Shown here: one piece after another, positions 24,034 through 31,164 of the stretch | Layout of the letters: every line of letters starts with the position of its first letter | Position numbering within the stretch: the stretch's first letter is position 1 | DNA from: a virus | Direction: 5' to 3' (one strand) | DNA: 53,350 nt | Virus record (IMG/VR): IMGVR_UViG_3300045049_000093 | Coordinates: 1 to 53,350 of that record | Made by a program: the position numbers and the translations under genes | The notes under the pieces: generated by a model | The model's input: the letters and a program-made list of their open reading frames with translations, nothing else | What the model was told of the DNA's origin: nothing | Database searches by the model: none

Positions 24034-24234
24034 TTAAGTTCTATACTCTGAGACGTTCGACTTAACATTATTACGAGCACGCTTGGCAGCAGCTCTCTTA
24101 GTAAGTCGCTTTGCTTTGTCAGCCTTAACAAATTCTTTAGCTACCTTCTTAGTAGGACCCTTGAACTTATCTGGATGCCATCCATGAGCTACAGCTCTCA
24201 TTAATTTCTCTTGAGCCTTGGATTTACTGGGCAT
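24034..24234 (-). CDS. small basic protein, DUF3008-like
   Basis: 66 residues beginning MPSKSKAQEKLMRAV, the opening of the DUF3008 family (small proteins of unknown function found in phages and bacteria). The rest is Lys/Arg-rich (TKKVAKEFVKADKAKRLTKRAAAKRARN), suggesting binding to nucleic acid or an acidic partner, possibly inside the capsid. It is five bases from the phosphatase-fold gene. Confidence 0.65.
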   Translation of the reverse strand: MPSKSKAQEKLMRAVAHGWHPDKFKGPTKKVAKEFVKADKAKRLTKRAAAKRARNNVKSNVSEYRT

Positions 24235-24241
24235 ATAAGTT

Positions 24242-24586
24242 TTAAGAAAACCAAATATTGTAATCTACTGTACTGGCCGGACCTGTGCCTCCGGTACGAG
24301 TAGTCGTTACAGCTATAACTATACCGTTAAGAAATCTAATGCCATCTGAAATACTTAGATTTGCAGCTCCATTAGCAGGTATACCAAAAGATAGTTTGGG
24401 AGCTGTAGTTCCCAACGTAATACTAGAAGCTGAATTTGCATCAAAAATCTGAAGATAGGCTTGAGATGCATTTGGGTTATCTACAAAATAACCACCCAAC
24501 CTTCCTGGGTTGATAGAAAGAACTGTTACAGTATTTCCAATTGAACCGTTAGCAGATTGTGGCCAACCGATATCTGATCCAGACAT
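24242..24586 (-). CDS. beta-rich virion protein
   Basis: 114 residues, Gly/Ser/Thr-rich beta protein (LGGYFVDNPNASQAYLQIFDAN, GIRFLNGIVIAVTTT). The pattern resembles small capsid decoration proteins found in tandem in marine and soil phages. No catalytic motif. Start ATG at 24586 follows AGGAAT. Role inferred from position among similar beta proteins. Confidence 0.55.
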   Translation of the reverse strand: MSGSDIGWPQSANGSIGNTVTVLSINPGRLGGYFVDNPNASQAYLQIFDANSASSITLGTTAPKLSFGIPANGAANLSISDGIRFLNGIVIAVTTTRTGGTGPASTVDYNIWFS

Positions 24587-24605
24587 TATTTGTATTCCTA
24601 TTTAA

Positions 24606-25493
24606 TTAAGAGCCGGCCCCAAGAAGGGCAAGGGAGCCTTTTCCACCAGAACCAGCTCCAGAATTTATAAGAGTAGCAGACTGACCATTTAGAGTGAATA
24701 TGCCGACTTGCCCTGGTACTATAACTCCATTGGTACTAGTGCCTCCTACAACGTTAAAGGCGCCTTGAGCACATAAAATAGTCTGGTTACCACTAGCTTG
24801 AGTGAGAGTAGCCGCCTGTCCAGCTAGAGAAAAAGATCCAAACTGTTCGGTGTCCCCGGGACCTATTGCAGCATTTTGACCAGCCAATGAGAAAGAACCA
24901 GTAGCCGCAGTAAGAGTACTAGTATTTACTCCAGTACCAGTAAATTGACTAAACTTTAACGAATTATTGTTAAAGGGATTTATCTGCGCTCCAGATGCTA
25001 GAGAAGTTTCTGAAGCGAATGTAGTCGTAGTATTGGCGCTAAAACTAAAATTAGCGTTCGAGTTCTGTTTACCGGTTATAGTAGCTACCCCACCAGAGAT
25101 AGATACAGTACATGTAAATACGTCATTAGTAGCTCTAGCTATAGTTACGCTAGAACTAATATTTGTATTGGTACCTCCTCCTGTACATGTACAGGCTATA
25201 ACAGAAAAAGCCCCAATTCTAATACCAATAATACCGCCAGCATTGGCACCTGAACGGACCAATGCTCCAATTACAAATTCATCTCCATTCGAGGCAGCTC
25301 CTGCCGCGACATTTATGGTAGTCGTAATCGTAGAACCATAAGTGGCATTATGGGCAAATGCACTCATAGTACCCGCCGCCGACGAAAATGCTCCAGTAGC
25401 ATCAGTCTGAATAGTACTGACTGGAATAATTACATTAGCAGGAGTCCAAGGATTATTTACTGTACCTGGGGTATTTAGTGTAAAATCCGCCAT
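24606..25493 (-). CDS. decoration/fibre-type protein with three GxFxLxGQxAxL repeats
   Basis: 295 residues. The N-terminal ~190 residues form a lectin-like beta-sandwich pattern (GDEFVIGALVR, GIIGIRIGAFSV). The C-terminal third holds three copies of a short motif at about residues 199-210, 219-231 and 264-276 (for example FSLAGQAATL and FTLNGQSATL), with Gly-rich spacers. The same motif occurs in the next gene and in the 10-kb tail gene. The tail ends GSLALLGAGS. Probably surface-exposed, carbohydrate-binding or decorative. The stop overlaps nothing; the start overlaps the upstream stop by one base. Confidence 0.6.
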   Translation of the reverse strand: MADFTLNTPGTVNNPWTPANVIIPVSTIQTDATGAFSSAAGTMSAFAHNATYGSTITTTINVAAGAASNGDEFVIGALVRSGANAGGIIGIRIGAFSVIACTCTGGGTNTNISSSVTIARATNDVFTCTVSISGGVATITGKQNSNANFSFSANTTTTFASETSLASGAQINPFNNNSLKFSQFTGTGVNTSTLTAATGSFSLAGQNAAIGPGDTEQFGSFSLAGQAATLTQASGNQTILCAQGAFNVVGGTSTNGVIVPGQVGIFTLNGQSATLINSGAGSGGKGSLALLGAGS

Positions 25494-27283
25494 TACGCCA
25501 CCTGATGCCCTACTGTTCCTATAGTAATACCGTGGGCGGTAGCATAAGAACTAAGAATAAATCCCGTATTAGGATCTACCACATTTGTTCTATTAGAATA
25601 AGAATCTACAATATCCCCATTCACATTCAATGTGACATTTGTAGCGCCATAATGAGTAGCATCATTCTCTACTCCATGTTCGCTGCAAATAAGATTTCCA
25701 ATAGAAGTGAGTGTATTAGTGAAACTTGCAGAACCACTTACCCACCGAGGACCGACTACCGTGTTTCTGTATTCCCAACCTGTCCAGCTTGCAAAAGTAG
25801 CATTTCCATATACTGTAGCAGATGGGAACGCACCATTATTGGGACCAATGGTATTAAACATTAAGTTCCAGCAAGTTTCGTTTTGATCAGGATTGTCTCC
25901 AGATCCTCCGTCTTGTCCTTGGTACATAACCACGCCACCTGTGCTAATTCCAGCAGCAGGAGATGAGAATGTACCACTCTGTACCCAAGCTTTATTATTT
26001 CGTACACTTCCTTTGGAATTATGTCCTTTAATAAATATACCAGATTGAATATTCTTGGGGTTAGAGAAGCCGGATACTGTGTTATTCTCCACTACAAATC
26101 CTCTCATCGAATACGCAATAAGTCCTCCTCCGGATTGCATATTTTGCATATTAGAGAGAGTATTTTTCACATAAGTGAAGTAATTGTGCATGGTGCTGGT
26201 GGCCGCAGGAAATACCCCTTGCCAGTTAGACCAGTTGCCATTAGTATTGAATCCGTTCATATTAGTGAACGTATTCTCGAAATATAAAGCCCTGTCTCCG
26301 TAATGGAAAATGTGAAATTGATCGTGATTGTTTCCACTATTAACAGTAGCCCAGTTAGATGGACTACCATTAAAAGTCAAATTACAAGCACTACATCCTC
26401 CGCTCCCTGCGCCACTAGATCCATTCATAAGGACCCACATATCTGTGCCGCTCCAGGCTCCAGAATAATCTATGGTAGCTGATTCTCCTTGATACCCAAT
26501 CCAAACTTTAGCTTTACTACTCAAATCTAGAATAGAAGACAGAACATTAAATGCGTAAGTCCCATTTCTAAAAATTAATTGTTTTCCGGCAGTTCCGGTT
26601 GCATTCGCAAAACCTGCTAAAGTTTTCCATGGAGCAGCAAACGATCCGTTATTAGAGTCATTCCCATTAACGGCATCCAAATAAATGAACTTAGTAGAAT
26701 CAGTATGATCCGCAACAACTAGAGTCCAGGTAACCGAATACTGTCCAGAAGAATCTGCAGAACCCGTAGTTCTGCCAAAATCTTGAGTAGTAACCTGTAC
26801 TTGAATAGTATATGTACCAATTACTGGATTAGTCCAACTGAGAATACCGTAATCCGTATCTCCATAGTGCTGGCCAATGGACATGCCCGCCGGTCCTTGA
26901 AGAAGAGTATACTGAAAAGGCCAAGCTCCTCCATAAACTGCTATTGGTATTCTCCAGCCAATGCCGTCTGGAGCTAGACGTGCTCTCTCCCAACTATTCG
27001 GATTACCTCCAGCTAGTCCTCCTGCATCATTATCCGGCCTAGGATGTACAATAATAGGAGATATCTGGGCCTGGACGTAGTGTCCTGTGGCGAGCTGCCA
27101 GGTAGCATTCGTAGCTAAGGTAGATGTCTGTCCAGCTAACGAAAAAGTACCTGATCCTGCACTCATAATATTGGCAGTAGTACTCGGCAGAGAGGCTGGT
27201 CCTCCCATAGCCGAGAACACCCCAGTAGTTGCGTACAAGGTGGCAGGGTTCTGATTAAACCCTATATTTAACGAGTAACTCAT
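25493..27283 (-). CDS. second parallel beta-helix protein, with repeat motifs
   Basis: 596 residues. Residues 20-31 and 43-56 carry GxFxLxGQ-like motifs, then an Ig-like domain (about 80-190). From KFIYLDAVNGNDSNNGSFAAPWKTL (about 197) a right-handed beta-helix of the DUF1565/pectate-lyase type runs to about 560, with the usual N-rich turns (VRNNKAW, VENNTVSG). It lacks the head-binding domain of the 3.3-kb tailspike. It could be a capsid fibre, an adhesin or an accessory depolymerase. Substrate and location are unknown. Confidence 0.65.
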   Translation of the reverse strand: MSYSLNIGFNQNPATLYATTGVFSAMGGPASLPSTTANIMSAGSGTFSLAGQTSTLATNATWQLATGHYVQAQISPIIVHPRPDNDAGGLAGGNPNSWERARLAPDGIGWRIPIAVYGGAWPFQYTLLQGPAGMSIGQHYGDTDYGILSWTNPVIGTYTIQVQVTTQDFGRTTGSADSSGQYSVTWTLVVADHTDSTKFIYLDAVNGNDSNNGSFAAPWKTLAGFANATGTAGKQLIFRNGTYAFNVLSSILDLSSKAKVWIGYQGESATIDYSGAWSGTDMWVLMNGSSGAGSGGCSACNLTFNGSPSNWATVNSGNNHDQFHIFHYGDRALYFENTFTNMNGFNTNGNWSNWQGVFPAATSTMHNYFTYVKNTLSNMQNMQSGGGLIAYSMRGFVVENNTVSGFSNPKNIQSGIFIKGHNSKGSVRNNKAWVQSGTFSSPAAGISTGGVVMYQGQDGGSGDNPDQNETCWNLMFNTIGPNNGAFPSATVYGNATFASWTGWEYRNTVVGPRWVSGSASFTNTLTSIGNLICSEHGVENDATHYGATNVTLNVNGDIVDSYSNRTNVVDPNTGFILSSYATAHGITIGTVGHQVA

Positions 27284-27295
27284 CTCTAGCTAAAA

Positions 27296-27718
27296 TTAGC
27301 TGAGCTGAAGAACACCGTTAGTACCATCTAAGGAAACGGTAAAAGTATTACCCGAAGAAAGGGTAACTGCTGAACCGAAATCCCACCATCCAACTAGATT
27401 TCCACTAGCTGCCGTAGAATTGTAGATAACTACATATCGAAATGTAGAGAATGCTCCTGAACTTGTCCAAGTAGGATTAGCAGCAGAAGCAATATACTTG
27501 TATAGACCACTAGACTGGGAACTAGAGGTAAGCGTCAAAGACGCTCCGCCAGCAGTATAGCCAGCGCCTGCAGCGATCTCTGTGATGTCTGCTTTAACCG
27601 CATTTGTAGCTACTGGAGCGGTATTGGTGAGCATCACCTTGAAGGTGTCACTGCCAAAATTATGGACCTTGTTGGCGAGATCCGCTACAAAAGCATTAAA
27701 TTTATTAAATGTTGCCAT
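27296..27718 (-). CDS. phage structural protein, decoration-type
   Basis: 140 residues. The opening FNKFNAFVADLANKVHNFGSDTFKVMLTNTAP and the middle ADITEIAAGAGYTAGG are shared by a widespread group of phage virion proteins found in many soil and marine phages; the exact location in the particle is unknown to me. Beta-rich, no Cys. It lies 12 bases from the beta-helix gene. Confidence 0.7.
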   Translation of the reverse strand: MATFNKFNAFVADLANKVHNFGSDTFKVMLTNTAPVATNAVKADITEIAAGAGYTAGGASLTLTSSSQSSGLYKYIASAANPTWTSSGAFSTFRYVVIYNSTAASGNLVGWWDFGSAVTLSSGNTFTVSLDGTNGVLQLS

Positions 27719-27735
27719 TATAAATATCCTGTAGA

Positions 27736-27927
27736 TTACTCTTTAGAAATTTCGATAATCTCTTCACGTCTAACCATGGAGATTATTTTCTCCGTAAGAG
27801 CAATCTCCTTACGGATATAGTCAAGTTTAAATTTCAACTGAGCCAGATACTGTGAATACCTGGCTAGTTCTTCTTGTTTTCTTCTCTTCTGATCTATAAG
27901 ATCTTTGAGAAGGATGATATTAGACAT
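27736..27927 (-). CDS. small coiled-coil protein
   Basis: 63 residues, almost entirely one charged helix with heptad pattern (DLIDQKRRKQEELARYSQYLAQLKFKLDY followed by IRKEIALTEKIISM). The ATG at 27927 is 6 bases after the previous stop. Function unknown; could be an assembly or capsid-interior peptide. Confidence 0.6.
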   Translation of the reverse strand: MSNIILLKDLIDQKRRKQEELARYSQYLAQLKFKLDYIRKEIALTEKIISMVRREEIIEISKE

Positions 27928-27933
27928 TAGCCC

Positions 27934-28110
27934 TTATAGGCCCGGCAAGCCGCCCTTCTTGGGACTATTGATGGATTTAGCTGCGCGAGCTAGCTCAGCA
28001 CTGCCACCTCCATCACACTTACCGCCAGTGTCAATTGTCTTCGGCGTGCCGTGACGGACAACCTTACCCTGATTAGTGGGCACCCCTTTACCTTTATGAA
28101 CTTTAGCCAT
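27934..28110 (-). CDS. 58-residue basic Gly-rich protein
   Basis: ATG at 28110 with AGAGGA upstream, TAA at 27936-27934. The peptide is basic and glycine-rich (KGKGVPTNQGKVVRHG, then CDGGGS and KSINSPKKGGLPGL). Codons are G/C-richer than in its neighbours, suggesting high expression. It looks like an unstructured structural-arm peptide; no family recognised. Confidence 0.65.
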   Translation of the reverse strand: MAKVHKGKGVPTNQGKVVRHGTPKTIDTGGKCDGGGSAELARAAKSINSPKKGGLPGL

Positions 28111-28127
28111 TTTAATTAATCCTCTTA

Positions 28128-28562
28128 TTAAGTAACCGCAGATCCGCCTAGGTCCTGAAAAGTCACCGTGGCTGGACCTGTAATAGAAACCATGTACTGA
28201 CGCTCCACCCCTGTAGCGATCGTAGCAGTACCTGTAATAGTAACTCCAGTACCTGCAGTTAGAGTAAGAGTACTAGCATTAGTATTACGAACGTAAGTAG
28301 TAAAAGAAAGTCCATTGATATTTGGAACAGAAGATCCTTTAATTACCGTCTGAATAGCATTCGCTACCTGAGCGATAATATTCGCTGCGCTGTCTGTAGT
28401 GAGCGCTGTAGCTCCGGAAGTAGTGACATAGTTCTCGCTAGCTCCTGCCAAATTGGAGGCCGCTAGAGTGCCCGAAGCCTGAGAGGTAGATGTAAACTGG
28501 ATTTCCGGAAGAATAGAAGCTGCATTATAGAAATCGTCTCGAAAGACGCCCAAAGTAGTCAT
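28128..28562 (-). CDS. beta-rich virion protein
   Basis: 144 residues, Thr/Ala/Gly-rich, with FTTYVRNTNASTLTLTAGTGVTITGTATI, a pattern of repeated short strands common in phage capsid decoration proteins. N-terminus VFRDDFYNAASILPEI is hydrophilic. No enzyme motif. It lies 14 bases from the HTH gene downstream of its promoter-proximal side. Confidence 0.6.
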   Translation of the reverse strand: MTTLGVFRDDFYNAASILPEIQFTSTSQASGTLAASNLAGASENYVTTSGATALTTDSAANIIAQVANAIQTVIKGSSVPNINGLSFTTYVRNTNASTLTLTAGTGVTITGTATIATGVERQYMVSITGPATVTFQDLGGSAVT

Positions 28563-28575
28563 ATCTTATAACCTT

Positions 28576-28773
28576 TTAGTTAATCTTTTTGCGTCGTTCC
28601 AAAAACGACTTAATTTTCGGAAGAGATTGATTGACCTCATCCGCATACCATAGAATCTCTCCTCCAATCTGAACTGGGAGAGGAACTTTCTTTTCACGGA
28701 GCAGATAGCCTAGGAAGCCTTGACTAACCCCGTAAATATTTGCTAATTGTTCTCGGGTAATCGTAGGATACAT
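28576..28773 (-). CDS. small winged-HTH / AlpA-like DNA-binding protein
   Basis: 65 residues from the ATG at 28773, chosen because AAGGTG lies 5 bases upstream; a longer frame to 28824 reads through a hairpin. TREQLANIYGVSQGFLGYLLREKKVP is a MerR/excisionase-type helix-turn-helix, followed by a wing (VQIGGEILWYADEVNQSLPKIKSFL). With no integrase in the window, a role as excisionase is unlikely; I expect a regulator of the structural arm or of the 28.8-29.4 kb control region. Confidence 0.75.
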   Translation of the reverse strand: MYPTITREQLANIYGVSQGFLGYLLREKKVPLPVQIGGEILWYADEVNQSLPKIKSFLERRKKIN

Positions 28774-28797
28774 ATTACACCTTGATATGGTCGGGGC

Positions 28798-28817
28798 GGA
28801 TAGTATGGTAACTATCC
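28798..28817 (-). repeat. 7-bp hairpin upstream of the HTH gene
   Basis: GGATAGT (28798-28804) and ACTATCC (28811-28817) around ATGGTA. It lies 25-45 bases upstream of the HTH start, where an operator or RNA leader hairpin would act. Confidence 0.5.
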
Positions 28818-28858
28818 TGTCCAAGAGTAGGATTGCTTGCCCCGGAAGACTAGTTAAT

Positions 28859-28890
28859 GCCTAATAGTCTCTTGAAGAAAGCTATTAGGC
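28859..28890 (-). repeat. 9-bp hairpin over the stop of the 28.9-kb gene
   Basis: GCCTAATAG (28859-28867) and CTATTAGGC (28882-28890). The stem includes the TAA stop of the gene upstream in transcription. There is no T run after it on the minus strand, so it is probably an RNA stability or partial attenuation element between the first gene of the arm and the HTH gene. Confidence 0.55.
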
Positions 28891-29259
28891 TGCCGTAAAA
28901 CCCGTAGGGGCTGCCGGCTGCGCTACTGGCACAGGAATAGAGAAGGGAACTTCCGCAGTAAAAGGACTAGTAGAAGTAACCCCATTAAGCATATCTGTCT
29001 GGTCTAGAGCTGCCCAATAATTGCCTGGAGGTAGTTTAAGCCTTCCTTGGAAATCTTGGACTGTCTCGGTAGACTGTGTTCCATTAACTACTACGAACCA
29101 CTGGTAATTGCCTGGACTATGAGTAGCATCCCCATCTAAACGAACTCCAATGGTAGAACCTGATTGGTACTGTCCTTCTGGAAGAGGATTACCGTTTACA
29201 TCCGTAGTACTAGGTGTCCAGGTGAAACCTTTAAGGAGGGGAGGGAAAACTGTAGACAT
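28885..29259 (-). CDS. Ig-like virion protein, first gene of the structural arm
   Basis: 124 residues from the ATG at 29259 (AGG seven bases upstream); an earlier ATG at 29307 adds 16 residues that look untranslated. PLLKGFTWTPSTTDVNGNPLPEGQ, GNYQWFVVVNGTQSTETV and LPPGNYWAALDQTD suggest one Ig/fibronectin-like domain, followed by a Pro-rich tail (VPVAQPAAPTGF). Probably a decoration or fibre protein. It is the promoter-proximal gene of the long minus-strand arm. Confidence 0.6.
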   Translation of the reverse strand: MSTVFPPLLKGFTWTPSTTDVNGNPLPEGQYQSGSTIGVRLDGDATHSPGNYQWFVVVNGTQSTETVQDFQGRLKLPPGNYWAALDQTDMLNGVTSTSPFTAEVPFSIPVPVAQPAAPTGFTAA

Positions 29260-29405
29260 ATTAGACCTATTATCGAGAAAGGAATTTAGAAAGAAAAAGT
29301 GCGGCATCGGATTTTGTATCCCGTAGTGCCGCCCTACGGTGTCCTTATCCTGAGTACTCTTGGCGAGAGTCTCGACGGGATCAGGGATAGGTAGGTAATT
29401 TACAT

Positions 29406-29440
29406 TTACAGATTAATATTTATAGTTTTAATATCTGTAA
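29406..29440. promoter_or_regulatory. palindrome, candidate operator
   Basis: TTACAGAT (29406-29413) and ATCTGTAA (29433-29440) are perfect inverted copies 19 bases apart, within AT-rich DNA about 150 bases upstream of the first gene of the structural arm. A further TTTACAG occurs at 29462. The spacing suits binding of a dimeric regulator at half-sites on one DNA face. No convincing sigma70 promoter is visible beside it. Confidence 0.4.
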
Positions 29441-29606
29441 TTTGGTAATCTATAACTTACGTTTACAGTAGATAGAGTACCCCTTAAGTCCATTATGCTT
29501 CTTATTTTGCTCATATAGTGTTATGACTATATTTCACAAAATTATTTAACTTTACTATCGTAAACTTAAATATCAGAATCATAATGTCCTTAGACAACTC
29601 AAACTT

Positions 29607-29637
29607 AAAAAAGTTCCCTAAAGAAAGTGAACTTTTT
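29607..29637 (-). terminator. intrinsic terminator, minus strand
   Basis: On the minus strand AAAAAGTTC pairs with GAACTTTTT (29608-29616 with 29629-29637) and six T follow, ending at 29607. The stem is AT-rich but the T run is clear. It would end transcripts coming from the 30-31.7 kb minus genes and from the candidate small RNA. Confidence 0.6.
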
Positions 29638-29830
29638 AATAAGTCATTGTATTTGTTCATAAAATAGTTTTCACTATTTTCTTCACAAATACGATTACAA
29701 TACCCCTCCTCGCTCCATCCGTCGCTTTAGGCATCCTTGCCTAAGAGGGGTATACTCATATTTCGCTACGCTGCCATCCTTGGCAGCCGACTTTCGTCGG
29801 GTACACAGCTTCGCTTTAGCATCCCATCCG
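29638..29830 (-). ncRNA. candidate structured RNA with GGA-loop hairpins (CsrA/RsmA-sponge-like)
   Basis: No gene fits here. Read on the minus strand there are, in order: a CCGAC-GAAA-GTCGG hairpin (29800-29787); GCTGCCA-AGGA-TGGCAGC (29787-29770); a two-part stem ATACCCCTC/GAGGGGTAT (29753-29745 with 29708-29700) enclosing TTAGGCA-AGGA-TGCCTAA (29744-29727); AAAATAGT-GAAA-ACTATTTT (29680-29661); and the terminator. Two loops are GNRA, which argues for RNA from this strand. CAAGGATG occurs in both AGGA loops and matches the core of the CsrA-binding consensus (CARGGAUG). Further GGA motifs lie in between. No dedicated promoter is evident; it may be the 3' end of the early minus transcript. Confidence 0.5.
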
Positions 29831-30092
29831 GACAGTCATCTATAAAGAGAATTACACCTGACCCCGTAGGGAAAATGTCTGCCCTTCCTATCTTCGTTCC
29901 GTAACTTTACGAATATCCCCATCCTGTAAAGGGTTTTTACACCTCGGGATATGGATCTGTGGGGTACCATAACCTTTTGATTTATTAGGGGTTTTGGGTT
30001 CCTATCGCAGGAATATAGAAAACGGTCCATATGCTGCGCAGCGTCAGCGTAGCCGTACCTATGACAGATATATCAGATATTGACAAAGCATT
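29831..30092. other. intergenic, no supported gene
   Basis: A 64-codon minus frame (29836-30030) has no convincing ribosome site or family resemblance. The DNA instead holds inverted repeats: ATATCCC/GGGATAT (29913-29919, 29946-29952) enclosing TGTAAA/TTTACA (29925-29930, 29936-29941). Probably a continuation of the structured 3' region. Confidence 0.4.
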
Positions 30093-30134
30093 GGGGCTGT
30101 GGTACAGCCCCGCAATAGCCGCAGAGCACAGCCC
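30093..30134. repeat. competing hairpins sharing GGGCTGT arms
   Basis: GGGGCTGT (30093-30100) pairs perfectly with ACAGCCCC (30104-30111), loop GGT. A second copy of the arm, CACAGCCC (30127-30134), pairs equally with GGGCTGTG (30094-30101). On either strand the two hairpins exclude each other, as in an attenuator. It lies just after the last small gene of the early minus group. Confidence 0.5.
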
Positions 30135-30140
30135 TATAGT

Positions 30141-30215
30141 CTATTTACCCTCCATATAAGCCCTGATAATGGCATAGAATATCGGCCACAACGCCAACGT
30201 TAAAATAAAGACCAT
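30141..30215 (-). CDS. 24-residue membrane peptide
   Basis: ATG at 30215, TAG at 30143-30141, GGAG 11 bases upstream. The peptide is one hydrophobic helix (VFILTLALWPIFYAIIRAY) and a short charged end. It overlaps the upstream 47-residue gene by 16 bases. Small toxic membrane peptides are common in early phage operons; function unknown. Confidence 0.45.
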   Translation of the reverse strand: MVFILTLALWPIFYAIIRAYMEGK

Positions 30216-30343
30216 TTGCGTGATGTCTCCATAATTACCACAGGACGGGCCGCATAAAGAGCTGCCATAGCTAAACCCTCCGAATATCTAGAGAGCAAAG
30301 CTATAGATGCCTCTACTGCCTGCTTAATATCGTCACGAACCAT
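30200..30343 (-). CDS. 47-residue protein of unknown function
   Basis: ATG at 30343 with AGGAGG and 10 bases spacing; TAA at 30202-30200. Helical with an Ala-rich middle (IKQAVEASIALLSRYSEGLAMAALYAA). Belongs to a run of eight small minus-strand genes with strong ribosome sites, typical of early host-takeover genes. No family recognised. Confidence 0.6.
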   Translation of the reverse strand: MVRDDIKQAVEASIALLSRYSEGLAMAALYAARPVVIMETSRKWSLF

Positions 30344-30357
30344 AATAACAAAGCCTC

Positions 30358-30510
30358 CTATATTGGCAAAGGATTAACGGATGGACAAACCAAAGGGATA
30401 ACAGAGAGCTGCTGATCCCCCGCTAGGTTGCTACCGGCTAGCCATTCAAGGGCTGCCTCGGCACTAGGGAATGGCCCGAAAGCCTTACCCAGAGAAACCA
30501 CAACACACAT
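30358..30510 (-). CDS. 50-residue protein of unknown function
   Basis: ATG at 30510 with GGAG 9 bases upstream; TAG at 30360-30358. The pattern GKAFGPFPSAEAALEWL resembles a small ferredoxin-like module found in short phage proteins (strand, turn, helix). Two Cys residues, at positions 2 and 42. Function unknown. Confidence 0.6.
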   Translation of the reverse strand: MCVVVSLGKAFGPFPSAEAALEWLAGSNLAGDQQLSVIPLVCPSVNPLPI

Positions 30511-30536
30511 CTCACAAAACTCCTACGTAAATAACC

Positions 30537-30569
30537 GAGGGCTGCAGTATCTCCCGATAGGCAACCCTC
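30537..30569 (-). repeat. two-tier hairpin between small early genes
   Basis: On the minus strand GAGGGTTGC pairs with GCAGCCCTC (one G-U) and encloses TATC-GGGA-GATA. It sits between the stop of the 57-residue gene and the start of the 50-residue gene. Without a T run, it may be an RNA-processing or stability element. Confidence 0.5.
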
Positions 30570-30582
30570 AGTAAAGCTCTTT

Positions 30583-30756
30583 TTATCGCCTCACTCCACG
30601 CACCTTATGGTGCTGACGTGTGGTAAGAGTTCTATCGACCCGGGAGAGATGGTGCATAGTGGCAATACTGTAAATACTGCCCTTACGCATCCGCTCCCGC
30701 CAAGCCCGAATAGCCTCTTTCTTCGAGCTATGGTCCAGAGTAAGCAACGGATACAT
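30583..30756 (-). CDS. 57-residue basic protein
   Basis: ATG at 30756 with AGAGGT nine bases upstream; an upstream frame to 30831 lies over the end of the preceding gene and is less likely. Strongly basic with His clusters (AIRAWRERMRKG, HHLSRVDRTLTTRQHHKVRGVRR). Nucleic-acid or host RNA polymerase/ribosome binding is possible from charge alone. Confidence 0.55.
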   Translation of the reverse strand: MYPLLTLDHSSKKEAIRAWRERMRKGSIYSIATMHHLSRVDRTLTTRQHHKVRGVRR

Positions 30757-30773
30757 GTGCGATCTACCTCTCA

Positions 30774-30971
30774 CTATCCAAATAAAGACCAGACCAATAC
30801 AGCTAGTCCTATCAGGCACCCCACTAAACACGCTAGGGCTCGTTTAGAGACGATATCGTGCTTGGTAGGTCCGTAGTCATGGTATAGACCAAAATGACCG
30901 TCGTATCGCCCACTACGGGGCGTATATCGAGGCGTATCGTCTATCCAGGGAGGCTTCTTGCAGTTAGGCAT
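30774..30971 (-). CDS. 65-residue C-tail-anchored membrane protein
   Basis: ATG at 30971 with GGAGG 10 bases upstream. The N-terminal 40 residues are polar with Tyr/His/Pro (PPWIDDTPRYTPRSGRYDGHFG); the C-terminus is one membrane helix (LACLVGCLIGLAVLVWSLFG). It overlaps the upstream gene by 8 bases. Could be a superinfection-exclusion or host membrane-targeted early protein; inference only. Confidence 0.62.
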   Translation of the reverse strand: MPNCKKPPWIDDTPRYTPRSGRYDGHFGLYHDYGPTKHDIVSKRALACLVGCLIGLAVLVWSLFG

Positions 30972-31164
30972 AGTAATATTCCTCCGTATCACTAGGCAGG
31001 GTCCGGCAGACCATATCAATGATCGCCTGAGCCTCAGCACTCATAATGATCATGCCCACCTCTGCACTGACTAGAAGTAAGGCCACAACCGTTACAAGCT
31101 CTATCGCGTCCATGCATAGCCGGGTGCGAAGCTCTCCTTTCCACGTCCATTCGACTAGATACAT
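30964..31164 (-). CDS. 66-residue protein with hydrophobic segment
   Basis: ATG at 31164 with AGAGGG nine bases upstream. N-terminus MYLVEWTWKGELRTRLC is polar, then a hydrophobic stretch (AIELVTVVALLLVSAEVGMIIM) and an acidic tail ending EEYYYA. Probably inner-membrane associated. The stop overlaps the start of the next gene. Confidence 0.6.
   Translation of the reverse strand: MYLVEWTWKGELRTRLCMDAIELVTVVALLLVSAEVGMIIMSAEAQAIIDMVCRTLPSDTEEYYYA

Noticed and set aside
29836-30030. 64-codon minus frame.
   Set aside because: Weak ribosome site, basic low-information sequence and overlap with inverted repeats; better explained as structured noncoding sequence.
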